Assembly (NCBI GenBank): GCA_050115935.1
Contig: JASFPO010000049.1
Span: 1-14,965 of the forward strand
Length of the DNA stretch: 14,965 nt
Direction of reading: 5' to 3'
Source of the DNA: GCA-020344715 sp050115935
Lineage (GTDB): Archaea; Thermoproteota; Bathyarchaeia; Bathyarchaeales; Bathyarchaeaceae
In this document: positions 7,241 through 12,540 of the stretch, piece after piece
Numbering within the stretch: the first letter of the stretch is position 1
Layout: each line of letters starts with the position of its first letter
Program-made: the position numbers and the translations under genes
Notes under the pieces: generated by a model
Told to the model about the DNA's origin: nothing
The model's input: only the letters and a program-made list of their open reading frames with translations
Databases searched by the model: none

Positions 7241-9187
7241 TCACATTCGCTCTGGAGCCTCTATTCCAACCATATTCAAAGAATTGCTCAACACAATTTT
7301 CGTGGCTTCAACCAGAGCTAATCGTGCATCACTAAGTTCCAGTGTCTTCGCTTTCAAGACAGGTAGTGCATTGTAGAATGTGTTGAACTTGTCGGCTAGA
7401 GCGTTGGCAAAGTCGGCGATAAGGTTGGGCTTGAGGTTGTCTGCCGCTTCTATGAACACTTCAGGAAAACGCGCCAACATCAAGACTATGTCCTTTTCTA
7501 AACGTTCCTCAAGCAACGCATAGTCAGCATCTTTCGGCGCTCTCCTTGCCTTTCGCATGATACTGCCTGATCGCGCATGAGAATACTGAATGTACGGTGC
7601 GCTGTTCTTCTCAAAATCTAGAACCCGGTCCCATGTGAAAACAACAGGCTTGCTTGGGTCAACTCCTACAAGAGCATATTTCAGAGCTCCAATGCCAACG
7701 AAGTTTGAGATTTTCTTCTTTTCCTTTTCAGGCAGATGTGGAGAACGCTTAGAAACTTCTTCATGGGCTCTTCTGACGGCTTCGCCTATTACTTCGTCTA
7801 GTGTTATGTAGCGGCCTTTGCGGGCTTCTATACGAGAGCCTGGAAGCCGCACTAGGTTATAAGCAAAATGTGTTAGATTCTTTGCACAGTCAACATGTCC
7901 CAGTGCGTAAAGGGCAAGCTTCAGGTGTAGCTGAGCTAGAGTCTGTTCCATTCCGATGACATTAATAACTCGTTCGGCTTTCTGAAACTTCCAGAGCGTG
8001 TACGGAATATCCCGTGTTGTGTACAATGTTGTGCCGTCTGCCCTCACCAGAGTTAGGGACGGAATTTCATAATCTTCGCGAATACCCAGTGCCTGTTTAA
8101 GGTTGAGATCTTGCGCGAGCTTTTCCGCGTCAAACTCTGAAACTTGTCCAGCATGAAAAACATAAGGAGTTTCCCCTAGCCTTTTGAGCACCTTTTTAAC
8201 GTCGCTGTTCCAGACAAAGCTGCTTTCCCAATCCCAAGAATCAAAACTTATCCCAGCTCTTCCGAGAGTTTCCTCAAAGCCACCAAGACAAAAATGGCTG
8301 ATCGCTTGGATGAGCGATTTAGCGTTCTCTTCACCAGCCTCATATTCACGGATTAAGCGGGTGACTTTTGATTCGGGATTTTCATCTTTGCCGATTTCTT
8401 CAGCAAGCTTGTTGAAAAGCCTGGAATACTTTATTTGGAGGTCTTGTTTAACCGACATCCAATCGTGAAGCTCCCGTTGCAGTTTGGAAACTTCTTCCGT
8501 AGTGGAATGTTCTCTAATTTTTTCGATCTCGTTTTCTAGTCTGTGAATTTCAATAAGGCAACTTGTAATGGTGTAGATAGCACCGATGAAGTGGTCGGGT
8601 TTACCCTCTGGCTTGGGTTTGTTGAGCTTCTCATAGCCATAGGCAATGGCGGCGCTTTGGCGTCCAACATCATCTACATAACAGTGGCGAAAAACCTCAT
8701 GTCCTCTTGCCTCTAGAAGGCGAGCTATGGCATCACCTAGCATGGGGTTTCTTGCTCCCCCAATGTGGATAGGGTGGATCGGATTTGCACTTGTGTGCTC
8801 CACAATAATTCTCGTTGGCGTGTCGACCTTCACATACCCGTATGTCTTGCCTAAAGCTCGAATGGATTCGATGACTAAGCAAGGGAACTCAGCGAAATTT
8901 GCGTGGAAGTTTATGTATCCTCCTCCAGCAGCTCTAACCTTGTCAACAAGCGGAAACTTGGATACATCCAAGGCTTCAACAACTTCTCTAGCTACATCGA
9001 TCGGTTTCTTCCCTGCTTGCTCTGCAATTTCAAAACACACAGAAGATGCCAATTCGCCAAACTCCGGATTTGGAGGCAAAACCAATCTAACAGAGACAGA
9101 GACTTTAGGAAGCACTCTAATCAAAGCGTCTTGTAGTGCTGTTTCACACGCATCACGCAACTCTGCAAACGGATTAACTGAAACCAT
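7241..9187 (-). CDS. argS: Arginyl-tRNA synthetase
   Basis: 648 residues. It charges tRNA-Arg with arginine using ATP. In order: N-terminal Add-1 tRNA-binding domain (about 1-115), class-I HIGH motif as HPIHIGGAR (138-146, after EHTSANP), a charged coiled-coil-like insertion at about 210-265, the Rossmann core with YTTRDIPYTLWKF (389-401) and GMEQ (412-415), and the second signature region as EARKGRYITLDEV (454-466), where many ArgRS lack a strict KMSKS. A C-terminal DALR helical anticodon-binding domain ends in SDARLALVEATK and LNMVGIEAPERM. The ATG at 9187 follows AAGGTGA (9203-9197), about 10 nt upstream and continuous with the CCA of the tRNA-Arg gene, so tRNA and argS probably share a transcript. 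An inserted coiled coil of this size is somewhat unusual. Confidence 0.97.
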   Translation of the reverse strand: MVSVNPFAELRDACETALQDALIRVLPKVSVSVRLVLPPNPEFGELASSVCFEIAEQAGKKPIDVAREVVEALDVSKFPLVDKVRAAGGGYINFHANFAEFPCLVIESIRALGKTYGYVKVDTPTRIIVEHTSANPIHPIHIGGARNPMLGDAIARLLEARGHEVFRHCYVDDVGRQSAAIAYGYEKLNKPKPEGKPDHFIGAIYTITSCLIEIHRLENEIEKIREHSTTEEVSKLQRELHDWMSVKQDLQIKYSRLFNKLAEEIGKDENPESKVTRLIREYEAGEENAKSLIQAISHFCLGGFEETLGRAGISFDSWDWESSFVWNSDVKKVLKRLGETPYVFHAGQVSEFDAEKLAQDLNLKQALGIREDYEIPSLTLVRADGTTLYTTRDIPYTLWKFQKAERVINVIGMEQTLAQLHLKLALYALGHVDCAKNLTHFAYNLVRLPGSRIEARKGRYITLDEVIGEAVRRAHEEVSKRSPHLPEKEKKKISNFVGIGALKYALVGVDPSKPVVFTWDRVLDFEKNSAPYIQYSHARSGSIMRKARRAPKDADYALLEERLEKDIVLMLARFPEVFIEAADNLKPNLIADFANALADKFNTFYNALPVLKAKTLELSDARLALVEATKIVLSNSLNMVGIEAPERM

Positions 9188-9241
9188 TTTGAGACTTCAC
9201 CTTGGCGGGCCCGCGGGGATTTGAACCCCGGATCTCCGGCT

Positions 9242-9258
9242 TTCTCTTGCAAGAGCGT
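9242..9258 (-). other. Predicted tRNA intron at the canonical 37/38 site
   Basis: These 17 nt lie between G37 and A38 of tRNA-Arg and contain the self-complementary CTCTTGCAAGAG, a small hairpin. Removing them restores a 7-nt loop, CTCCGGA. The borders may be one base off, because A occurs at both ends. Confidence 0.65.
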
Positions 9259-9266
9259 CCGGAGGC

Positions 9267-9293
9267 TTACGCATTGCTTTGCTTTTGGCAATT
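9267..9293 (-). other. Predicted non-canonical tRNA intron (position 29/30)
   Basis: These 27 nt interrupt the 5' strand of the tRNA-Arg anticodon stem between CCG and GC. Within them ATTGC pairs with GCAAT around a 10-nt loop, giving the inner helix expected beside a bulge-helix-bulge splice site. Removal restores CCGGC opposite GCCGG. Confidence 0.65.
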
Positions 9294-9360
9294 CGGCGCC
9301 TTAATCCGGGCTGGGCAACGGGCCCCCATGTTTTCGTCATCAAAAGTCAATGCTGATGTT

Positions 9361-9370
9361 TGTAATAAAG
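9361..9370 (-). promoter_or_regulatory. Possible TATA box for tRNA-Arg/argS
   Basis: CTTTATTACA on the minus strand is centred about 40 nt before the tRNA 5' end. That allows a transcript start near 9339 and a leader of about 14 nt, which RNase P would remove. It is the best A/T-rich match in the gap. Confidence 0.35.
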
Positions 9371-9411
9371 CTTGTAGGAACGTGAGAAGAGAGTAACGGC
9401 TTTGGTGAGTA

Positions 9412-9431
9412 GGGGAAAAAGCCTTAATTTG
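9412..9431 (+). promoter_or_regulatory. Possible BRE/TATA promoter for the CAT-anticodon tRNA
   Basis: A purine run (GGGGAAAAA, 9412-9420) is followed by CTTAATTT (9423-9430), resembling a TFB-recognition element and TATA box. The centre is about 37 nt before the tRNA, leaving a short leader. The gap 9326-9463 thus appears to hold two divergent tRNA promoters. Confidence 0.4.
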
Positions 9432-9463
9432 ATCTTTGCAGTCAAAATAACAGATGTCTAACA

Positions 9464-9564
9464 GCCGGGGTAGCCTAGCCTGGTTTGGGCGCCAGACTCA
9501 TAATCTGGAGAACACACTATAAGGGGTCCAGAAGTCGCGAGTTCAAATCCCGCCCCCGGCACCA
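9464..9564 (+). tRNA. tRNA-Met-type (CAT anticodon) with a predicted variable-region intron and encoded CCA
   Basis: Acceptor GCCGGGG (9464-9470) pairs with CCCCGGC (9554-9560), then A73 and CCA (9562-9564). The anticodon stem CCAGA/TCTGG encloses CTCATAA with anticodon CAT (9499-9501). Between the stem and the T arm are 28 nt instead of 5; removing 23 nt (9509-9531, or shifted by one) leaves the variable loop AAGTC. The segment is bounded by TCTGGA and TCCAGA, which pair, as expected for a bulge-helix-bulge intron. The mature tRNA is 75 nt plus CCA. The T stem GCGAG/CCCGC has one A-C mismatch. CAT could be elongator Met, initiator Met or Ile2; elongator Met is favoured because the anticodon stem lacks the initiator GGG/CCC pairs, but Ile2 is not excluded. 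Confidence 0.88.
9509..9531 (+). other. Predicted non-canonical tRNA intron after the anticodon stem (about 43/44)
   Basis: These 23 nt separate the 3' anticodon strand from the variable loop. Excision restores a standard 5-nt variable loop. The exon TCTGG can pair with CCAGA overlapping the 3' intron border. The exact cut may lie one base further 3'. Confidence 0.65.
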
Positions 9565-9613
9565 CACATTTTCAGCAAATCTACTTAGTTTTGATATGGT
9601 TCATCTGAGAAGG

Positions 9614-9630
9614 CAGGCTGATTCAGCCTG
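9614..9630. terminator. Hairpin at the end of the microprotein gene
   Basis: CAGGCTGA-t-TCAGCCTG is a near-perfect palindrome that contains the stop codon of the 40-residue gene and lies 50 nt past the plus-strand tRNA. A T-rich run on the plus side follows after some bases (TTTCTTCTCTTG). It may end either transcript; function is unproven. Confidence 0.35.
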
Positions 9631-9745
9631 TCTCAGTTTCTTCTCTTGTAAAAGTCATGTAAAGAAAAGCTAGGACTATTGAAATGAAGGTTAAGGCTAC
9701 TAAAATTGTGATGAAAACCGTTTCGAAGAATATTCCGGGGTCCAT
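9623..9745 (-). CDS. 40-residue single-pass membrane microprotein
   Basis: ATG at 9745, TGA at 9623-9625. The product begins MDPGIFFETVF and has one strong hydrophobic helix at about residues 8-30 (FETVFITILV through AFLYM), then a short charged tail TREETETG. A good ribosome binding site, GGAGAGG, ends 4 nt before the ATG, and a TATA-like CTTAAATAG lies about 45 nt upstream. Start signals, a membrane helix and a charged tail make chance unlikely. I recognise no family. It could be a small subunit of a membrane complex, but no partner is visible: the nearest minus-strand gene upstream, another membrane protein, is 221 nt away. Confidence 0.6.
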   Translation of the reverse strand: MDPGIFFETVFITILVALTFISIVLAFLYMTFTREETETG

Positions 9746-9787
9746 AAACCTCTCCTTTTAGTCTCTTCCTATTTTGAAGATCAATGG

Positions 9788-9796
9788 CTATTTAAG
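9788..9796 (-). promoter_or_regulatory. Possible TATA box for the 40-residue microprotein
   Basis: CTTAAATAG on the minus strand would start transcription near 9766. That leaves a leader of about 20 nt containing the GGAGAGG ribosome binding site. The rest of the gap 9797-9966 shows no further gene or clear structure. Confidence 0.4.
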
Positions 9797-9966
9797 TTGT
9801 GCTCTCTTCTCGACTGATTTATGCTTTTTGGATAATCTTGCTTCTAGGTTGTTGTTTGAGCATATACTGCTAGGCCTTTTGACCCACTATCAGAGAGAGA
9901 CAGAACTTAAATGAAGCTCCCGAGAACCAACGTTCTGAATCGAGTTTGACCAAATCACCCAACCTG

Positions 9967-10359
9967 CTAGGGAACTATTTTGTCGCATATCCAGCAGGCA
10001 AGAACAGCACCAAGAACATCTTGAAATAGATCTTGGATGGCATTAACTAGATTATTTTCGATCCAAGGCAGAATGCCATAGAATTCAACTATCTCTTCGC
10101 TCATCTCCCAAACGAGTCCAATCACTATAATCAAAACTATCACAATTATCCAATGAGCATCTTTCTTTGTTGGCAAATTAAAATTCAGAATTATGCATGC
10201 TATGGCAAAACTCGAGAAGAAATGCGTGTAGACATCAATGTTGACCCAATCAACATAGTATAGTCCCGTTGCTTGAGCGTAGAGGTGAAACGATAACGCT
10301 AAGACAGCCGCTACACACGTGACTATGACCCATAAGCGATTAGTGTCGAAAATTTTCAC
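9967..10359 (-). CDS. Four-helix integral membrane protein (VanZ/DUF2238-like pattern), function unknown
   Basis: 130 residues. Start is GTG 10359, preceded by a perfect GGAGGT five bases upstream. Predicted membrane segments are at about 10-30, 45-60, 68-88 and 108-126. Polar residues sit at helix ends in a conserved-looking pattern: D42-x3-H46 in DVYTHFFSS, WEMSEE at 84-89, and NAIQDLFQD with D110 and D114. The H...WE..E...D...D spacing recalls small archaeal and bacterial membrane families of the DUF2238/VanZ-like kind, where such residues face one another in the membrane. I am not certain of the family and do not assign a reaction. It stands alone, with more than 200 nt of gene-free sequence on either side. 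Confidence 0.75.
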   Translation of the reverse strand: MKIFDTNRLWVIVTCVAAVLALSFHLYAQATGLYYVDWVNIDVYTHFFSSFAIACIILNFNLPTKKDAHWIIVIVLIIVIGLVWEMSEEIVEFYGILPWIENNLVNAIQDLFQDVLGAVLACWICDKIVP

Positions 10360-10390
10360 GTTAAACCTCCATCACAACTTTTCCTATGCC

Positions 10391-10403
10391 GAGCTTGCAG
10401 CTC
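10391..10403. repeat. Short inverted repeat upstream of the four-helix membrane protein
   Basis: GAGCT-tgc-AGCTC is a perfect 5-bp inverted repeat about 32 nt before the GTG start, in the leader or promoter area. It may be an operator or an incidental palindrome. Confidence 0.25.
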
Positions 10404-10636
10404 CAACAACAAAATTAGCATTTGTTTTACTTAAAATTATGCTCTAAAATAGCATTCTCACATTTTCACAAGGTTAACAGAACAAGCAAACTCCAAAGTA
10501 AAACACTTAAAGAAATGCCCCCTGGCTCGGAACGAACGTTTCTGTTGCGTGAAGTCCCGCTAGTTGACACAACTCTCCAAAAATCAATTAAGCCCCGAAG
10601 GAGTAACAGAACCGTTTGAGCGTGCACGTGCCTTTT
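10404..10636. other. Gene-poor stretch with weak secondary-structure signals
   Basis: No convincing coding frame occurs here. TTCTGTT (10540-10546) and AACAGAA (10605-10611) could close a 72-nt structure, and GCACGTGC (10624-10631) is a palindrome. The part from about 10518 to 10625 is richer in G and C than its surroundings. An untranslated RNA is possible, but I recognise no family. Confidence 0.2.
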
Positions 10637-10723
10637 CTAGTGTGGAGGTCGCAAACGTTCTAGAGTTCTCTTGATTTTCTGATCCACTTTCTCAAATGCC
10701 TTGATTAGCTGGGGCTTTGTCAT
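10637..10723 (-). CDS. Possible 28-residue charged small protein
   Basis: ATG 10723 to TAG 10637-10639. The peptide starts MTKPQLIKAFEKVD and ends RLRPPH: a basic, amphipathic helix with no membrane segment. A purine-rich AGAGAGGAGGA directly precedes the ATG, although the spacing is tight. An in-frame ATG at 10741 would give 34 residues. A TATA-like element at 10760-10769 would start transcription near 10738, just inside that longer start, favouring the shorter form. Length alone makes this uncertain. Confidence 0.35.
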   Translation of the reverse strand: MTKPQLIKAFEKVDQKIKRTLERLRPPH

Positions 10724-10759
10724 TCCTCCTCTCTCTTGCATACCATCCACAACAAAATG

Positions 10760-10769
10760 ATATAAATCT
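10760..10769 (-). promoter_or_regulatory. Possible TATA box for the small charged protein
   Basis: GATTTATATC on the minus strand has the right form and lies about 40 nt before the ATG at 10723. It places a start site about 15 nt upstream of that ATG, ahead of its purine-rich ribosome binding site. The rest of 10770-10865 shows no gene. Confidence 0.35.
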
Positions 10770-10865
10770 TATGAAACTTAGTCTCGCACGCGCAGACATT
10801 TACATTTTCTTGTCTAAATATTACATGCGGCGTAATCTCCATTAGGCTATTTGGTTTCAAAACAT

Positions 10866-10892
10866 ACCGTTCCAAAATGGAAGCCATACGGT
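10866..10892 (-). terminator. Nested hairpin at the stop of the three-helix membrane gene
   Basis: ACCG...CGGT encloses TTCCA-aaa-TGGAA, and its outer arm touches the stop codon at 10892-10894. T-rich bases follow on the minus strand. It could end that transcript; archaeal terminators often need no hairpin, so this is tentative. Confidence 0.3.
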
Positions 10893-11302
10893 CAGGTAAA
10901 CAAGGCACTAATCAGAAGCGACAGGATTATGAGGATCACACTAACGATTAACATGCGAACACCCCATTTCTGCTGAGACAAACGTCTCTCTTTCCATCTC
11001 TGCCTTTGATCCGCAACAATAGCTGGGTTGATTGCTCCTTGGGTGGCAATCCGGTATTCACTGTAGCCAAAAAACATGAGACCTCCAGCAAGTCCGATGA
11101 GTGATCCTTCAGCCAAAAGAAGTATTACTAGGAGCTCTATGAAATTGAAGGGAAATCCTTGTCCTCCAAAGTGGAGGAAGAACCCTAAACCTATTACATT
11201 CAGCAACAATATGACTACAGCGAATGCTGTTGCACGTACGAGAAGATGGAAAACAGGTTTGAAATATTCTCTCTTAATGTATTCGGTCACTCTCAAACCC
11301 AC
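10892..11302 (-). CDS. Three-helix integral membrane protein, function unknown
   Basis: 136 residues from a GTG at 11302; a GTG at 11290 is the alternative. A basic N-terminus (TEYIKREYFKP) leads to membrane helices at about 20-46, 54-79 and 114-135. A hydrophilic, Arg/Gln-rich loop between the last two (VADQRQRWKERRLSQQ) would sit in the cytoplasm by the positive-inside rule if the N-terminus does too. The second helix carries AEGSLIGLAGG, suggesting tight helix packing. There is no Shine-Dalgarno, but a T/A-rich box at about 11328-11337 lies 26-35 nt before the GTG, fitting a leaderless transcript. I recognise no family; it resembles uncharacterised archaeal small membrane proteins only in layout. 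Confidence 0.7.
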   Translation of the reverse strand: MGLRVTEYIKREYFKPVFHLLVRATAFAVVILLLNVIGLGFFLHFGGQGFPFNFIELLVILLLAEGSLIGLAGGLMFFGYSEYRIATQGAINPAIVADQRQRWKERRLSQQKWGVRMLIVSVILIILSLLISALFT

Positions 11303-11327
11303 AAATAAGCCAAATAAGCAATAGCAA

Positions 11328-11337
11328 TAAAAAAGTG
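11328..11337 (-). promoter_or_regulatory. Possible TATA box for the three-helix membrane protein
   Basis: TTTTTTATTG on the minus strand, 26-35 nt before the GTG at 11302, is correctly placed for a leaderless transcript. Confidence 0.35.
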
Positions 11338-11387
11338 TTCTTTCGCTTCGTTCTGTGGTGTTTTTATAGGCATATAAGCAAGACCTG

Positions 11388-11409
11388 GCAGTGTTTCAGC
11401 AGCCACTGC
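11388..11409. repeat. Hairpin in the gap after the SWIM gene
   Basis: GCAGTG and CACTGC form a perfect 6-bp stem around a 10-nt loop, 73-94 nt beyond the SWIM gene stop. It may affect 3'-end formation of the flavodoxin/SWIM transcript. No T run adjoins it. Confidence 0.25.
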
Positions 11410-11481
11410 AACCCTCTGGCTCTTAACATTGCTGGTTAGGAATGTGGATGCGAGGCTATCTTAGATATGTGAACCTTTGAC

Positions 11482-11928
11482 CTATTGGTTGTGTTTTCTA
11501 GAAACTCCAATTCCTGTGTCTTTCCACTCTTTTATTAAGATGTCAAACAATTTGTCGTCGTCTTCAATCAAATCGAACTTATTTATCGCTTCAGCCAGTT
11601 TCTGCGCAATTATGTGATAACACAAGTGGCCTTGATGAAACTGGAAGTAGAAGTCGTCGCACGTGCAGTATTCAGCGGCTGGCATGACAAGATATTCTCT
11701 TTTTTTGCCCACTACAATCCAAACTATTCTGCCGCTTGGCTGGAACACATACTTTTTGACTCTACGCTCCTCCAATGCTTCTAAAGCCTTTTTTAATCGT
11801 TGACCAAAAGCTGAAGAAAGCCTGTTAATGTGAGCGTCAACAATACGCCCTTTTGCTCGTACTTCGTTGCAGATGCTTTTGAGCATCTCAACCTCAGAAG
11901 ATTTTGCTTTCTTTGCCTCTCTGGTCAT
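11482..11928 (-). CDS. SWIM zinc-finger protein
   Basis: 148 residues from ATG 11928, which follows AAGGA with 7-nt spacing. The frame extends upstream to 11988, but that would overlap the flavodoxin stop and lacks a ribosome binding site. The SWIM motif C-x-C-x(n)-C-x-H is complete: C88-T-C90, then C103-Y-H105 in HLCYHIIAQKL. These residues should bind one zinc ion. SWIM domains occur in DNA- and protein-binding factors, including archaeal proteins linked to the RadA-paralogue/Shu-like recombination group (established family knowledge). The N-terminal 60 residues are charged and helical (EVRAKGR, QRLKKALEALEERR), possibly a dimerising or nucleic-acid-binding arm. It lies 34 nt after the flavodoxin gene on the same strand. 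Its role in this cell is unknown. Confidence 0.85.
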   Translation of the reverse strand: MTREAKKAKSSEVEMLKSICNEVRAKGRIVDAHINRLSSAFGQRLKKALEALEERRVKKYVFQPSGRIVWIVVGKKREYLVMPAAEYCTCDDFYFQFHQGHLCYHIIAQKLAEAINKFDLIEDDDKLFDILIKEWKDTGIGVSRKHNQ

Positions 11929-11962
11929 TTTCAGTTCCTTTCTATTCGAGAGATGCTGTAAC

Positions 11963-12406
11963 CTACATGTCAACGATTTTCTCAGCAACAGTTTTACCTA
12001 GACTTCTGCACTGTTCCAGCCCGCTCTTATCTGGAGTGTACAGTACTGTCAGTGCAGAGCCTATGGTTCTCATGCCAAACTTGTTCTTCAGCACTTCCAA
12101 AACCAGCTTGGGAGCTTCCCCGCTCCAGCCATAGGAGCCGAAGGTCGCGCCAATCTTGCCTCGCAACTGAACACTAGCTTTAGCAGCCTCTTCTAAAATG
12201 TTCTTAATTGACAAAGTCATATCATGATGGTACGTCGGTGAACCGAAGATTATTGCAGAAGCTTCCTCTAGTTCTTTAGGTCGCACATGATATTTCAGAG
12301 TAACCTCCACGCCCGGCACAGATTTAGCGCCTTCAACGACTGCCTCAGCCATCTTCTCCGTGTTCCCAGTTTGGCTATCATACACTACAAGTAGCTTTGG
12401 CATCAT
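11963..12406 (-). CDS. Flavodoxin-like FMN protein (FprA C-terminal-domain type)
   Basis: 147 residues counted from ATG 12406. ATG 12403 and TTG 12409 are alternatives; GGAG at 12415-12412 best serves 12406 or 12403. The FMN phosphate loop is YDSQTGNTEKMA (9-20). The ring-binding loops are FGSPTYHHD (54-62) and FGSYGWSGEAP (89-99). The last two closely match the flavodoxin domain of type-A flavoproteins (FprA), but the metallo-beta-lactamase diiron domain is absent, so this is a free-standing electron carrier. It probably shuttles one or two electrons between a reductase and an unidentified acceptor in the cytosol. The SWIM gene follows 34 nt downstream. It diverges from the L15 gene over 134 nt. 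Confidence 0.92.
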   Translation of the reverse strand: MMPKLLVVYDSQTGNTEKMAEAVVEGAKSVPGVEVTLKYHVRPKELEEASAIIFGSPTYHHDMTLSIKNILEEAAKASVQLRGKIGATFGSYGWSGEAPKLVLEVLKNKFGMRTIGSALTVLYTPDKSGLEQCRSLGKTVAEKIVDM

Positions 12407-12438
12407 CAACTCTCCAACCCTTATTTAATATGACATGT

Positions 12439-12448
12439 GATTTTTAAG
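12439..12448. promoter_or_regulatory. A/T-rich element in the flavodoxin/L15 divergent region
   Basis: GATTTTTAAG (minus strand CTTAAAAATC) would place a flavodoxin start site near 12418, just ahead of its GGAG. A second box at 12421-12430 (TTATTTAATA) faces L15. Assignments are from spacing only. Confidence 0.3.
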
Positions 12449-12540
12449 GTTACTATAGAAAAGATCCTCAAGCGACGTTGCTGGAGGAACAAAGTAAAAA
12501 AGGAACCCTTTGCAATCTCTATGACAAACGGTGAAGTACA

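Larger units (their letters stand above)
9203..9325 (-). tRNA. tRNA-Arg (CCG anticodon) with two predicted introns and encoded CCA
   Basis: The acceptor strands GGGCCCG (9325-9319) and CGGGCCC (9213-9207) pair fully. G73 and CCA follow (9206-9203). The D arm is GCCC...AGGC and the T arm CGGGG-TTCAAAT-CCCCG is perfect. A normal anticodon arm forms only if two segments are removed: 9293-9267 (27 nt, after position 29) and 9258-9242 (17 nt, at the usual 37/38 site). The mature arm is then CCGGC-CTCCGGA-GCCGG, with all five pairs intact, U33 and anticodon CCG, which reads Arg codon CGG. The mature length is 76 nt plus CCA. Position 29/30 introns are known in thermoproteal archaea. The adjoining argS supports the Arg identity. 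Intron 2 borders could shift by one base. Confidence 0.85.

Noticed and set aside
9203..9325. Reading the tRNA-Arg region as a long-variable-arm tRNA (Leu/Ser)
   Set aside because: No 7-nt loop with U33 and a paired 5-bp stem forms in that reading, whereas removing two introns gives a full Arg cloverleaf with a matching argS next door.
9202..9396. 64-residue plus-strand frame starting MAGPRGFEPRIS
   Set aside because: It is antisense to the tRNA-Arg gene and has the same spurious tRNA-derived start.
9485..9673. 62-residue plus-strand frame over the CAT tRNA
   Set aside because: It begins inside the tRNA and has no ribosome binding site or recognisable domain.
10422..10619. 65-residue plus-strand frame
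   Set aside because: No start signal, unlikely composition, and overlaps the structured non-coding stretch.
10720..10908. 62-residue minus-strand frame overlapping the end of the three-helix membrane gene
   Set aside because: No ribosome binding site, no domain, odd composition, and it runs through a likely promoter and hairpin.
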